A program made the position numbers and the translations under genes. Shown here one piece after another: positions 12,001 through 22,854 of a stretch of DNA of 64,000 bases. Every line of letters begins with the position of its first letter. Position 1 is the first letter of the stretch. The DNA is from Limanda limanda. Taxonomy: Eukaryota > Chordata > Actinopteri > Pleuronectiformes > Pleuronectidae. The stretch spans positions 1,688,922 to 1,752,921 of the forward strand of contig NC_083655.1 in the NCBI RefSeq assembly GCF_963576545.1, given 5' to 3'. A model generated the notes under the pieces. The model did not search any database and had not been told where the DNA came from. It worked only from the letters and a program-made list of their open reading frames with translations.

Positions 12001-15000
12001 TCCTTTCAGCTCTGTCAGTGTCGGAGACTCACCAGAGACTTGATGTGGCTCTGCACCGAGTGGTTGTCACGACACAGGTTGGCCATGAGGCCGAGGCACG
12101 GCATGATGATGTCATCATTGTGAGACTGGCTGTGGTGAAAGAACGTGATGTGGTTAGCGTGAAGCCAACAATACAAAGCGATCCTTCACTGGGATTTATC
12201 ATACTGGCTGATGTGAGATGTGTGTTTTACATGTTGGTCATGAGGAAGGCGATGAGCTCGTGGATGTAGTTTGTCGACTGGAAGGTGCGAGTGTTGTACG
12301 TGAGTTTCTGCAGCACCTGCAGACACTGAAAACAAACACTACATTACTACATATGACCTATAGGATTGTTAACCATGCAATACAACCATTAATCATTGTA
12401 GCTTGGTTTATTTTAGCTGAGAAATTCAATTACACACTTGAAAAGTCTACAAATGCATCTCGTCATCTTCTACTCAGGCAATAGGAAGCAACAGCTTTGA
12501 CTAACGAAATAATTGTTGTGATTTGGTGTTAAAGAAATGATATTTAAACAATGACTGCCACTCAAAGCATTTTTTCAGAACATGTTCTAAATGCGTATAA
12601 TGAAAATAACCTGCAGAGAGAAGAGGACGCAGGACGTGACAGCAAACGCTCAGCAGAGACTTACCTGCAGTACCAGTGGTTCTCCTGGTGTGGCGCTGTG
12701 GCAGTGGATGACCGAGGCTAAAGTGCTGGTGAGGTTATAGCTGCTGTGAAGCATCTCCCGACTGTCGTCATCACAGGCTGCAGGACAGAGAGGACAAGTG
12801 ACATTTAACATCTATGTCAAGTACAACAGAATTATTTACACTTGCTCATAACTGAAGATATGGAAACAGCACGTTATCTCTCAAACTTCAGACACGCAGA
12901 GTACAGTCACATTAATTCTGACAAGCAGACGATCAGTTATCAGATCCATGTTGGTCTGTTTGTAATCTTATGACACCGTGTTAATATCTCTATCATTAAC
13001 ACAACACAAACGAAAGGTGTGTATACTGTGTGTATTTACACTACCTAGCTGTGCCAGCAGAGAGATGATGGAGCTGGTCAGGGAGGGGTTGGTGTTCGGG
13101 TTTCCAGCCAGCTCCACCAGTCCACTCACACATTCACTGGGTAACACCTGGCCTGAGGAGAGCAGCTGGTCACATCTCAGTCCTGAGACCTCCTGCAAAC
13201 ACACACAAACACACACGGTACGCACACTGCGGAGACTGCATGCTACACTGGTGTGAAGCACACAAAGATGGAAAGAACACATTTCATCCAGGTTTCAGAG
13301 AATCTTAAACAATCTGTACCAACGATTTGGCTGAAACAGAGTTTCCTTTTGGGAAAGTTCATTGGAGATGAGCCTGCAGTTATCCCACAGTGGAGCTACC
13401 TCCATGCACATGATACTCATATTAACCTCATTCAACCTTTGTCATCACAGCAACATCAACATTTTTCTGGGCTGTTTTAAAACCTAGAAAGTAAACAAAA
13501 GCACAAACATCCAAACTTGACCGACTTTGAATAGAAGCAATGAAAACCAGAAGAAGAGAAATGTCCACACAGCAGCCGATGCTCCCACTGACTTTTTATC
13601 GGACGTCCCAGGAGGTTAATGTCTCGGGCACGGACGCCTCTTCAGACAAAGACCAGAGAACAGGCGCCACACACACACCTGCACCAAGAGGTCACATGAT
13701 CTTAATGATCGCTGACCACCACGTCACCTTGTCTGCCCTCAGGTCACTTTGCATCTTCCTCACATGAATTCTTCTAAATCTAATTTAAGATCCTGCATCC
13801 CTCCCTCCAGAATCCCTTCTTCCTTCCTTTACTCTCATCTTGTGTCTTTCACTGCCTCCTCCTCCTGCACCACACTTACTTCATCCGTCACCTTGTTTTT
13901 AAAAGTACTGCGGCTCAACTCCATTGTTTCAAACGAACTCTGAATAAACCTGACTTGACTTAAAACCCCCGTCGTAAATATTTGAATACACATTATTGCT
14001 TTGAAGAGCGTATGGCTTTGCTTTAACCCCAGGAACACAATAGAACTTTCTGATTTGGCTTCTCCTCGAGTCTGAGAGCTAACCTGTTCCCGTCGGAGAG
14101 AATCGTGATCTCAAATCAAACATTGGGAACGTTGGTACAGAGACTAAAAGTGTGAAACTCAATCAGAGACAAGTTGGTTCTGTCTTGTATCTTGTTGAGA
14201 ATTTAAAATCTTGGCTTCTCTGAGTGTTCTCTGAGGGGTCTGTGAGTGAAGGGGATTATGGAAACTGGACTCAAAACAAATGAAAGGAGGGTGGGGGTAG
14301 GGGCAGTTTGAGTCAGGTATAATACCTTATACAAATCATTATTTTAAACCTTTCTCTTATCATATTTAATATTTGGAATTAGCTTGAAATGTGTGTGCGT
14401 CACAACGATGGTCAGTCTCACAGCTGTCTTGATAAGAGAGAGACGAGAGAGTTGTTATGGTTAATTTGGTGCAGCCAAGATGGCTGGAGCATGACATTTT
14501 TTCTATTTAAGGCTAGGTTATGAGATAACATCAGACTGGCTGGATAGAGTTGCCTAGCAACCGGCAGAGTAGCGTAGGAGCATGACGGAGAACTGCTGCT
14601 ATGTCACTTCCTGGATTCGGTGACAAGAGGCATGGGACTGCGGCTGGACCAATAAGGGAGATCCAAAGTGATTTGCGGTGACACCCCTCCAATATTTTAT
14701 AACCAATCACATCAAATCTACTGTTATAATTATATCAAACCCCTTCTGTTCGGGGCCATTATTAACTTCCTACTGCTAACTTAATTAGCATAAGCTGTGA
14801 TAATTGTCCATAGCTATGAATAACTCTTCATTGTATCTTTAATAAAACACTTGATTGAACCAAAACCTTGGATCGGCTTCTCTCATATTTAAGGATAAAC
14901 CAACACGCCTGACAATCTTAACAACCTTCTGCCTTTTGTCTGACACACACTACACTTTGTTTTAGGTTTTAATGCCAGTGTTTGTTTTTCATCTTTTATG

Positions 15001-15147
15001 AGTTGTATCTTTTAGGGTTTTTAAGGGCAGGTGTAAAATTCAACTCACTTATATTTTGCCTTATTATTCTGTGTTTTACGTGACATGTCCCTGTGTTGTT
15101 GTTGTTGTTGTGTCTCCAGTTGCTGGGGACAACCAGGTGTACTAGAC

Positions 15148-15235
<88 letters not shown>

Positions 15236-15916
15236 GTACTTTATTCATCCCCCAAGGGAAATTAAGTTGTCATAGCAGCCGGTATATTTGAATACAATAA
15301 AATACAATACAATAGAATAAAATAAAAAATATTGAGGTAAAAAGAATAAAAAAACAGAAGCACCAGATAAAATACAATAAAATAGGTAGATAAGGTGCAA
15401 TGGCAAGATGATGGTAATAGTACTGATGATATGATGGTAATGGTATTGTTAGACAGTATATAAGAATAGTACAGTATATATAGTATATAATATAACATAA
15501 TATATATTTATATATGATAGTAATTATACCAGTATAAAAGCAGTATATGGTAATAATGGCAGCAACAGTATATAATAATAATAGTAATGGTGATATAATA
15601 ATAGTAATTATAACATGTACATATGTATAAATATGTGTATATAGACTTATGTATACAAAGAATATACAGAGAGTATGATATAATATATGATATATAGTAG
15701 AGGTATGAATATGAATATAAGTATTTGACTATACAATAGGTAATATAATATACTATGAGTCTAAGAATATGTAGACAGAATTTGGAGAGGAAGTGACGTC
15801 CTGAGGGAACTCACCTCCACTTGTTTGTGTAGCTGCGCTGTGTTGTGTGTCGTCCTGCTGCCTCTGTACTGCTGGATGGCCAGCAGCAGGGACTTCAGAC
15901 ACGTGGTCAGGTCCAT
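6085..15916 (-). CDS. cip2a: CIP2A (cellular inhibitor of PP2A), complete, 21 exons
   Basis: Orthologue of human CIP2A, a protein that binds and inhibits PP2A-B56 and also acts with TOPBP1 in mitosis. Exons (minus): 15815-15916, 13045-13192, 12665-12777, 12231-12325, 12033-12129, 11612-11734, 11045-11190, 10883-10958, 10481-10723, 10237-10387, 9982-10144, 9596-9695, 9322-9440, 8994-9174, 8685-8759, 8368-8478, 8058-8254, 6959-7072, 6745-6827, 6372-6511, 6085-6231. They sum to 2724 nt, 907 residues plus stop, close to the human length. The N-terminal armadillo-like half shows [19 protein letters not shown] and [15 protein letters not shown]. The C-terminal half is an E/K/Q-rich coiled coil ending [16 protein letters not shown]. 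The start was set at [12 protein letters not shown] by comparison with the family; an in-frame upstream start 17 codons earlier is unlikely. The 92-bp intron after exon 10 is the weakest junction. Confidence 0.96.
7372..7912 (+). mobile_element. 5'-truncated LINE (L1/Tx1-like) in cip2a intron 17
   Basis: The 11-bp target duplication AAGACTTAACT is perfect at 7361-7371 and 7911-7921. The element ends in an AATAAA-containing tail and poly(A). A short open segment at about 7450-7635 resembles the extreme C terminus of LINE ORF2 ([18 protein letters not shown]). Confidence 0.8.
14440..14926 (+). mobile_element. Probable solo LTR in cip2a intron 1
   Basis: Diverged relative of the LTRs at 34057-34705 and 51721-52390. 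Shared blocks include CTAGCAACC, TGTCACTTCCTG, the AATAAA region and the end GGATAAACCAACACGC. The left boundary and target duplication were not found; no internal retrotransposon genes are seen. Confidence 0.5.
15119..15275 (-). repeat. (GATA)n microsatellite with LINE-type 3' tail
   Basis: About 20 GATA units (15150-15235) follow a conserved tail that on the minus strand reads AATTTCCCTTGGGGGATGAA then TAAAGTA. This combination is a common 3' end of fish LINEs. A similar short tail occurs at 52434-52497. Confidence 0.75.
15285..15775. repeat. AT-rich low-complexity tract
   Basis: ATA/TAATA-rich simple sequence in cip2a intron 1. No gene or element ends are recognised. Confidence 0.7.
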
Positions 15917-16330
15917 CCTCAGGGGAGCAGCACCTCGACCTGCGGACACACAGCAGGGAGTCGACACGTCATCAGCCTGCGTCCACTAGAGCCGCCGGGA
16001 TGCTAAGAGCTAGCAGCTAACGAACCCGGCGGCTACAGGCGCAGGAAGTGGACGAGCACCGCTAGAGACTCGAGTTGTGTGTTTCGCTCAACAACGCGAT
16101 GTGTGTGTGTGTATGTGTGTGTATGTCCGCGCCTCTACCTACACTTTGTGTGTTTACCTCAGAGAAACGTCACAAACACACAACAGCTTCTTCTTCTTCT
16201 CCTTCTTCTTCTTCCCGCCCCCAACTTCAAACTGACCCGGGGCAAACCATTTCAGAGGGAAGGGGGGGGGGGACTCAACTGTACCAACAGAACTCGTCCA
16301 GTTTGAAGCATAATAATGGAGATGCATCAT
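15917..16330 (-). promoter_or_regulatory. cip2a promoter region
   Basis: GC-rich stretch directly upstream of the cip2a ATG with several CpGs. It holds an ETS-type core AGGAAGTG at 16043-16050, about 130 bp upstream. Human CIP2A is known to be activated through ETS-family sites. A (CTT)n tract lies at about 16186-16215. The duplicated cassette starts a few hundred bases further on. Confidence 0.4.
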
Positions 16331-16554
16331 TAAACCAGTAGATAGATTATTAAACCAGTTTTATATTATAAGAAGAATGTATGACATGATGAACTGTGAG
16401 TCTTTGAGTCAACGATCTGAGGAAACACACCCGAGGTGACACGTGATGGGAAGCGCCACGCAAGATACGTAGGACGAGGGGCGGAGCTACGGCCGACCGA
16501 TGTAGTCAGGAAAATAAAAATACAAAAAAAACAATTATATAAAAATGTAAATAA

Positions 16555-19441
16555 GCGAGGAGTCACTCGGATTAATGTCTTCATATCATTGATTTTTGTC
16601 AAATTTTTCAAGTTTGTTAAAACTGTAATTTTTAAGCCAAAGACAATTTCCCTCAATAATGCACAATATATAAAAGTATTTGAACTTTATTTACACAGCT
16701 TCATTTAACATCATTACAAAGTGATTGTGTTGTTGTGTGGATGTGTGTGTTGTGTTGTGTATACCAACCAGCTCTGCTCACAGTAGAACTACATGCACCA
16801 ACATTATATAGACTAAACTTTAACACTTTAACTCTTAACAGAATTCACTGTGCTAAAGTCATCTGTCTGTGCAATATCAATGGTTCATGTGCAATTCATT
16901 CACTGTACATATTTACACTTTATGTATTAGTTTAATTGCAATGATAGTTTCAACAGAATAACAGAATAATTAAACTCGTATTTTAATTGAATTTGTGTGG
17001 TTTAAAGAAACATTTAAACTCAGCAGACCTCTATGATTTTATTTTTGTTCTGCATATATTATTATAATGCTTACACGCTTAAAAGTGGCAGTTTATAAGC
17101 AGCATATAAACAATTAAAATATGATTTTATGATTGTAAGCAAATATCAGTGTTTTCGTGTAGATTCCTTCACTTTTATCTAAATTATAACTGGTGTCAAA
17201 TACTGTAGAATAATGTGCTGTTAAAATTGTCATTGAATGTTTATATAATGTTTTCGGTTTGAACAGTTTAGTAATAGAAAAGAGGTTGGATCACAGACAG
17301 TAAATAAAGACAGACAGCTCCCAAAAAGTCGATAACATTTTATTTGTATAGCCCATATTCACAAATGTATATTTATCTCATATAACTTAACAAGGTGAGA
17401 CATCCTCTGTTCTTAACCCTCAAGAGTAAAAATCCACAAACATAACGTAGAAACCTCAGAGAGCCTCATGTGAGGATCTGTCCCAGGACGAACAGACGTG
17501 CTACAGATCCTGAGAACATCAGAAATATAACAATATTTAAAACATTGGTTCGAAGAAACCGTTCGTAACAGTGAAAAGTAAATGAGTTGAGGACTTATTC
17601 TCAGTAATGGTAGAGTATGTGAGGAAGAACATTGTATAACAATCTTCTTGTTGAAAATAATGGTCAACGATCAGCTGCTATTCACGATCAGGATCCACCA
17701 TAATCCAAGAAAATGGATTTGTGTTTTCCACAAAGTTTAAACACTTAGATAGATATTCTATAAATAAAGAAAAAAAAAAAAATTGGAAAATAAATTCAAA
17801 TAAAACTTAAACTAACCTAAACTAAAGCTGAAACCACGTAGTAAATGAACATCTTGTGAAACAGCTGCAGATTAGATCAGATTCTTGTGTTTGAATTTAA
17901 ATAGTTTTGTTTGGTGGATGAATGAAATCAACTGATAAATAATAAATAATAAATGTATTGATCAGATGTAGAGTTTCATCACGAGCTCAATCTTTTCTCC
18001 ATCAGTACAAAGTATTTCCCATAAATCGGATCCTTTGGACGACGTGTTGTTCACACTTTGTGTTTGGTCGCCGTGACAACAGCCTGGTGCACAGCTCCAT
18101 GAAGAGATGATGGTCTCACTCTGCTGCACAGGAAGTGACCTCAGAGCTTCAACATCTGCTGGACAGATGTTAGAGCAGCGTGTTCATGAACATGGCGTCA
18201 CAGTCACATGTTACACTGACACACGTGTGTTGAGGATCATCACAAAGTCACATGATGACCTCTCCACACAGTGAGAACTGGAGCCTGTCAGGAACTGACT
18301 CTGTCAAACATTTCTGATCCTGAAGTCACAAAGAACTGAGACGGGCTTGAACAGGAAGTGACATCATCATGTTGAGACAAGTGTCTCCACAAAATAACAC
18401 AAACTGTTCAACACAACAGGCCCAACATGTCCCCTGTCTTCAGGACATCATCTCTCAGACACTTTCTGTCCCTTGTCTCTGCTGGGAACCTCCCATCATC
18501 ACTTATTTCCCAGCATGCAGCTGTTCCCAGAGGCTGCTACAGTCTCCCCCTGGTGGTTGTTCTGAAGTGGTGCTCGAGAACGCACAACAATAATCTTCAT
18601 CTACGTTTGTATAAAACGTCCTCGGCTCAGTTTTCTATTAAATATGGTAAAATGTTTATGAAACAGTTTCCTCAGAGACTTAAAGATGCTCCGCTCTTCA
18701 TCGACTCTTCTTCATTCTGTAAATGTCTCATTCACTTTTCTTCTGCTTGTTTCCATTATGTCAAACTGGTGATTTTGTTCTTTTACCTGCACCAAGGACG
18801 AGATGTTTCCACCAGTTTGTTTGAAGAGGAAAGAAACGCTGAGTCATGATTCCAGTGAAGTCGGTGGAAGGATGTTTATTGAGCATTAAAGCAGAGACAA
18901 GTAGAAACAGAACTTTGCTCGCTGGGATGTTTTTCTTAACTTTAAGATCATAAACAAACAGAATGTGGTTCTACACACATGGAGACAGACTGAGGGACAA
19001 AGGTGTAACAGAATAAAGGAAACTTAAACACATATATGTGACTCTTTAAAGAGGGGTTATATATTCTGCTTGTGTTGTGTCATTTCAATAAACACATTCT
19101 TCATGTGAATATATACACAATGGGTGTGGAGGGCCATCTAGTGGTGAAGTTACATATTACAGCCAGCTCCTCTGATTCCTCTGGAGCTCTGTCTCCACTC
19201 TGCCTCCCAGCAACAAGGCCCAGTCAGAGCCGCTCTACACACAAGCTGCTGCTGCTTCAGCCTCTGGATCCTCAGGACACAGCTCAGCCTCCGTCCACAC
19301 ACACTGTCCTCTTCACACTCAGCTCCACTAAGACCAGTCCTCCCAGCTGTTGAGAGAAGAAGACATCAGTGTCACAGAGACTCACTTCATCAGCTGTGAG
19401 TCAGTGATGCAGCTCATCCAGTAGAAAGAGCAGCAGGGACT
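16555..19441. other. Unit A distal non-coding region
   Basis: No gene recognised. It includes a dispersed-repeat tail near 17335-17460. Block 18000-18850 is conserved in B and C and contains an open stretch of 140 codons on the plus strand that is frameshifted in C. A copy of the common fish motif CCATCTAGTGGTGAAGT lies at about 19134. Confidence 0.5.
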
Positions 19442-19631
19442 TCAGTCCTGTTCAGAGGTGGAGCAGCTTCCTCTCTGCTTCATGTTCACGTGTTGGAATG
19501 AACACGCTAAGAGCTCAGTGTGTGTCCTCTGCATGTCAAAGTGCAGAGTGGACACCTGAGAGGTGGATTTACTGCTGTTACAGGTGAAGACATGTTTCAC
19601 TGTGTGTTGATGAACATCTGCTTCTGACAAA
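19442..19631 (-). CDS. Candidate terminal exon of NLR A (conserved 62-codon segment)
   Basis: A segment open from a CCAG acceptor (AG at 19632-19633) to a TGA at 19442. It enters in phase 2, exactly the phase in which the upstream LRR exons end. The translation starts LSEADVHQHTVKHVFTCNSS and ends GSCSTSEQD. Units B (40007-40196) and C (60324-60513) keep the same frame with essentially one amino acid change. No domain is recognised. If real, the intron from LRR exon 22681 is about 3 kb and contains the minisatellite. Conservation of the surrounding DNA is also high, so coding status is unproven. Confidence 0.3.
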
Positions 19632-20535
19632 CTGGGACCAGATGAGACAGATGGACCTCAGCAGAGGTTCTGCTCTTTATAAAGAGCTCCTGGTTACCAT
19701 GGTGATGAGGAGTGGCTTCAGTCCCACTGATCTCAGAGCTGTGACAAAGATCCACCTGATCAGTTCTTCACTGATGAAGTGAGAGAACAAAGTGTCTCAG
19801 ATCAGATGAAGACGTCTCTGTCCCTCGTGTGAGGCTGTCAGCTGTGGTCCAGCTTCACTTCCTGTTCACATGAAAACAACAACAACTGTCGTCTTCACGT
19901 CAACTCAATCAGATGATCCCAAGCAGCTTGCTCGTCTGATTGGCCGACTGTTGTCTCTCTGTGTCTCTGTCCAACCCTGACGTCTGTCCTCATTGTCCTC
20001 TCACAGCTTCACTGAGGAAACACTGAGGCCTGAACTACGAAGACACTTCAACATGTCCAGGAGATCTTTCTGAGATCAGCTCAACTGAACCTGACAGACA
20101 CAGTCAGGCTAAGTGGTCACATGACGCTGGTTATCAACTCGTTAAGTTAACTCAGGTTTTCCTCATCGAGATCTGAGCGTGCACATAAAAGGGGCGGGGT
20201 CTACTGTGTATAACCAATCACAGACATGGACAGTTTGACTGACAGCAGAGCCTCATATTTCACAACCAGGATCAAACTGTTCTATAATAAAAATCAGAGG
20301 AGAACAAACACATGATCCAGAAAAAAGAAACTCAGTCACAGCTTCTAAATGCAGGAAGAACAGCTGGTAAAACATCTGGGATCGTGTCAATGTGTAAGTT
20401 ACAGCGCCCCCTGGTGGCATCTGGTAAAAATATATTACGTGACCACGACATACTAACGTGTGTGAACGAGATAAATAACTCGAGGCCACGAGATCTGAAT
20501 CTGTTGTTTACTAACAAGACGAGTGGAAGAGAAGA
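19632..20535. other. Unit A non-coding block between candidate exon and minisatellite
   Basis: Well conserved in units B and C but no reading frame or RNA gene recognised. Confidence 0.5.
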
Positions 20536-22250
20536 AGACACACACTGTCTCAGTGTCTCTGAGAACACACACTTTTTCACTGTCTCTGAGGACACACACT
20601 GTCTCACTGACCTTGAAGACACACACTGTCTCACTGTCTCTGAGGACACAAACTTTCTCACTGACTCTGAGGACAAACACTGTCTCACTGACTCTGAGGA
20701 CACACACTGTCTCACTGACTCTGACGACACACACTGTCTCACTGACTCTGAGGACACACACTGTCTCACTGACTCTGAGGACACACACTGACTCTAAGGA
20801 CACACACTGTCTCACTGACTCTGACGACACACACTGTCTAACTGTCTCTGAGGACACACACTGACTCTAAGGACACACACTGTCTCACTGACTCTGACGA
20901 CACAAACTGTCTCACTGACTCTGAGGACACACACTGTCTCACTGACTCTGAGGACACAAGCTTTCTCACTGAGTCTGAAGACACACACTGACCCTGAGGA
21001 CACAAACTGTCTCACTGTCTCTGAGGACACACACTTTCTCATTGACTCTGAAGACACACACTGTCTCACTGACTCTGAGGACATACACTGTCTCACTGAC
21101 TATGAGGACACACACTGTCTCACTGTCTCTGGTACCTACACTGTCTCTGAGAACACACACTGTCTCAATGACTCTGAGGACACAAATTGTCTCACTGACC
21201 CTGAGGACACAAACTGTCAAACTTACTCTGAGGACACACACTGACTCACTGACTCTGAGGACACACACTGACTCATTGACTCAGAGGACACACACTGTCT
21301 CAGTGACTCTGAGGACAAACACTGTCTCTGAGGACACACACTTTCTCACTGACTCTGAAGACACAAACTGTCTCACTGACTCTGAGGACACACCTGCTCA
21401 CTCACCCTGAGGACAAACACTGTCTCACTGACTATTAGGACACACACTGTCTCACTGACTCTGAGGACACACTTTCTCACTGACACTGAGGACACACACT
21501 GTCTTACTGACACTGAGGACACACACTGTCTCACTGACTCTGAGGACACACAGTCACTACGTTTACATGATGGCAGAAACCCGATTTCGGCCGAAATCGG
21601 GTTTCTCTATCCATGGGGGGTTAACTGCTCTATCTCAGGGTACATGGCACTGAGAAATCCGACTCTTGTCCGAAAGCATTTCATACCCCGCTACGATAGG
21701 TGGCGCTGTTTTCATTACAGCTAGTGGTGATCCTGCCATTTCCGCTTGACCTCGTCACCACTAGCAACACAAAAACAACAACAGCCTTCAACTCAGCATG
21801 CGAGAAAGATGACGAACGGAGAGCAAGGTGAAGCTACGTCCCTCTACATGATGTTGTGCATGTTTACTCTAGTGGTACTGCGAATGCGAACGGCGCATTT
21901 GATTAGAATGGTAATGGCGAGTGCCGGCCGGCACCGGGCAGCGACATTTTATCTACGTGTCGACTTCCGGGTCACGACCAGGGAGGGAGGGGGGGGGCAG
22001 GATCTCAAGCATGCGCAAAGACGTCTTCTCCAGTTGTTGTCTAGCTTCCAGAGTTACATGCGCGCGTTGTCCGATATACATCCAAATCCGATATACTTAT
22101 CACAAGAAATCTAGATTTGTGGAGTTACATGACATGGATCTTCGATTGAAACCGGACAACGCCAGAAATCGGGTTTCAATCGGACACATGTAACCGCAGT
22201 GACTGTCTCTGTGGACACACACTGTCTCACTGTCTCTGAGGACACACACA
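20536..22250. repeat. 27-bp minisatellite, unit A (interrupted)
   Basis: About 1 kb (20536-21550) of a degenerate 27-bp unit CTGTCTCACTGACTCTGAGG + ACACACA. It resumes at 22202-22250 after the element at 21555-22201. The period is divisible by 3, so open frames of 9-residue repeats appear on both strands; they are not taken as genes. Homologous arrays are shorter in B (41101-41650) and C (61406-61610). Confidence 0.93.
21555..22201. mobile_element. Non-autonomous DNA transposon inside the minisatellite
   Basis: Imperfect terminal inverted repeats CACTACGTTTACATG and (opposite strand) CACTGCGGTTACATG. It interrupts the minisatellite and is absent from B and C. Near the left end is a 32-bp perfect palindrome (21575-21606) built from GAAACCCGATTTCGG. 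The superfamily is not certain. Confidence 0.65.
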
Positions 22251-22680
22251 TGGACATGTCTCCAGGAAGCTGACTGAGGTCATCTGGTGTTTTGGGGACA
22301 GGATGAGTCTGGAGACATTGAGATGTTCTGGGTGAGTTAGAGATCAACTGAACCAACCAGACGTTGATTTGAACTTCACTTATCCGTCCCTTTAAGGAGA
22401 GTGTGCACCACACAACAGTGGAGAGTCACTGTGGTCAGTGGGCGGAGCTTTGATACTGGTTGATCTCCAACTTAACCTGGAGCAGGTTAGCCGTTCATCA
22501 GAAGTTACCATGGTGATTTACCTCGTTAAGAAGTGGACGAGCTTCGTAGGACTGAAAAAACCTGAAGTTAACCTGATAACCACAAATCCTGCTTGGTATC
22601 ACAGACCCTGGATCTGTGATACTGACTGTGTTTAGTAAAATACTGTAAGCAGCGTGGACTGACTCCAACCATCTACTGAC

Positions 22681-22854
22681 CTCAGAGTCTCCAGTCGACA
22701 GGTTGGACTCTGCTGTAGATCAAGCAGCTCCTTCACTGCTGAGTCCTGCAGGTAGTTTCCACTCAGATACAGTTGTCTCAGATGAGAGGGGTTTGACCTC
22801 AGAGCTGAAGCCAGAGAAGAACAGCTGATCTCTGTCAGACTGCAGTCCTCCAAC
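22681..22854 (-). CDS. NLR A second LRR exon, a fusion of LRR2 and LRR3
   Basis: 174 bp, phase 2-2. It encodes an NLR-type LRR with [20 protein letters not shown] and ends [18 protein letters not shown]. The 5' intron side matches the LRR2 exons of B and C, while the KELLDLQQ end and the 3' intron side match their LRR3 exons. Unit A thus lost the LRR2-LRR3 intron by recombination between the two exons, keeping the frame. Confidence 0.85.

Noticed and set aside
18427..18849. 140-codon plus-strand open stretch conserved in A and B (38264-38686)
   Set aside because: A 1-bp deletion breaks it in C, A/B changes are often non-synonymous, and it has no recognisable domain or splice context.
19328..19346. 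Alternative tiny NLR terminal exon after a CTCTCAACAG acceptor
   Set aside because: A strong-looking acceptor conserved in three units, but it yields only about six codons, and the segment at 19442-19631 would already end the frame; not distinguishable without transcripts.
20312..21410. Open frames with 9-residue repeats over the 27-bp minisatellites (also 41347-41829 and 61125-61714)
   Set aside because: Period divisible by three explains them; copy number and frame vary between units and there is no start context or domain.
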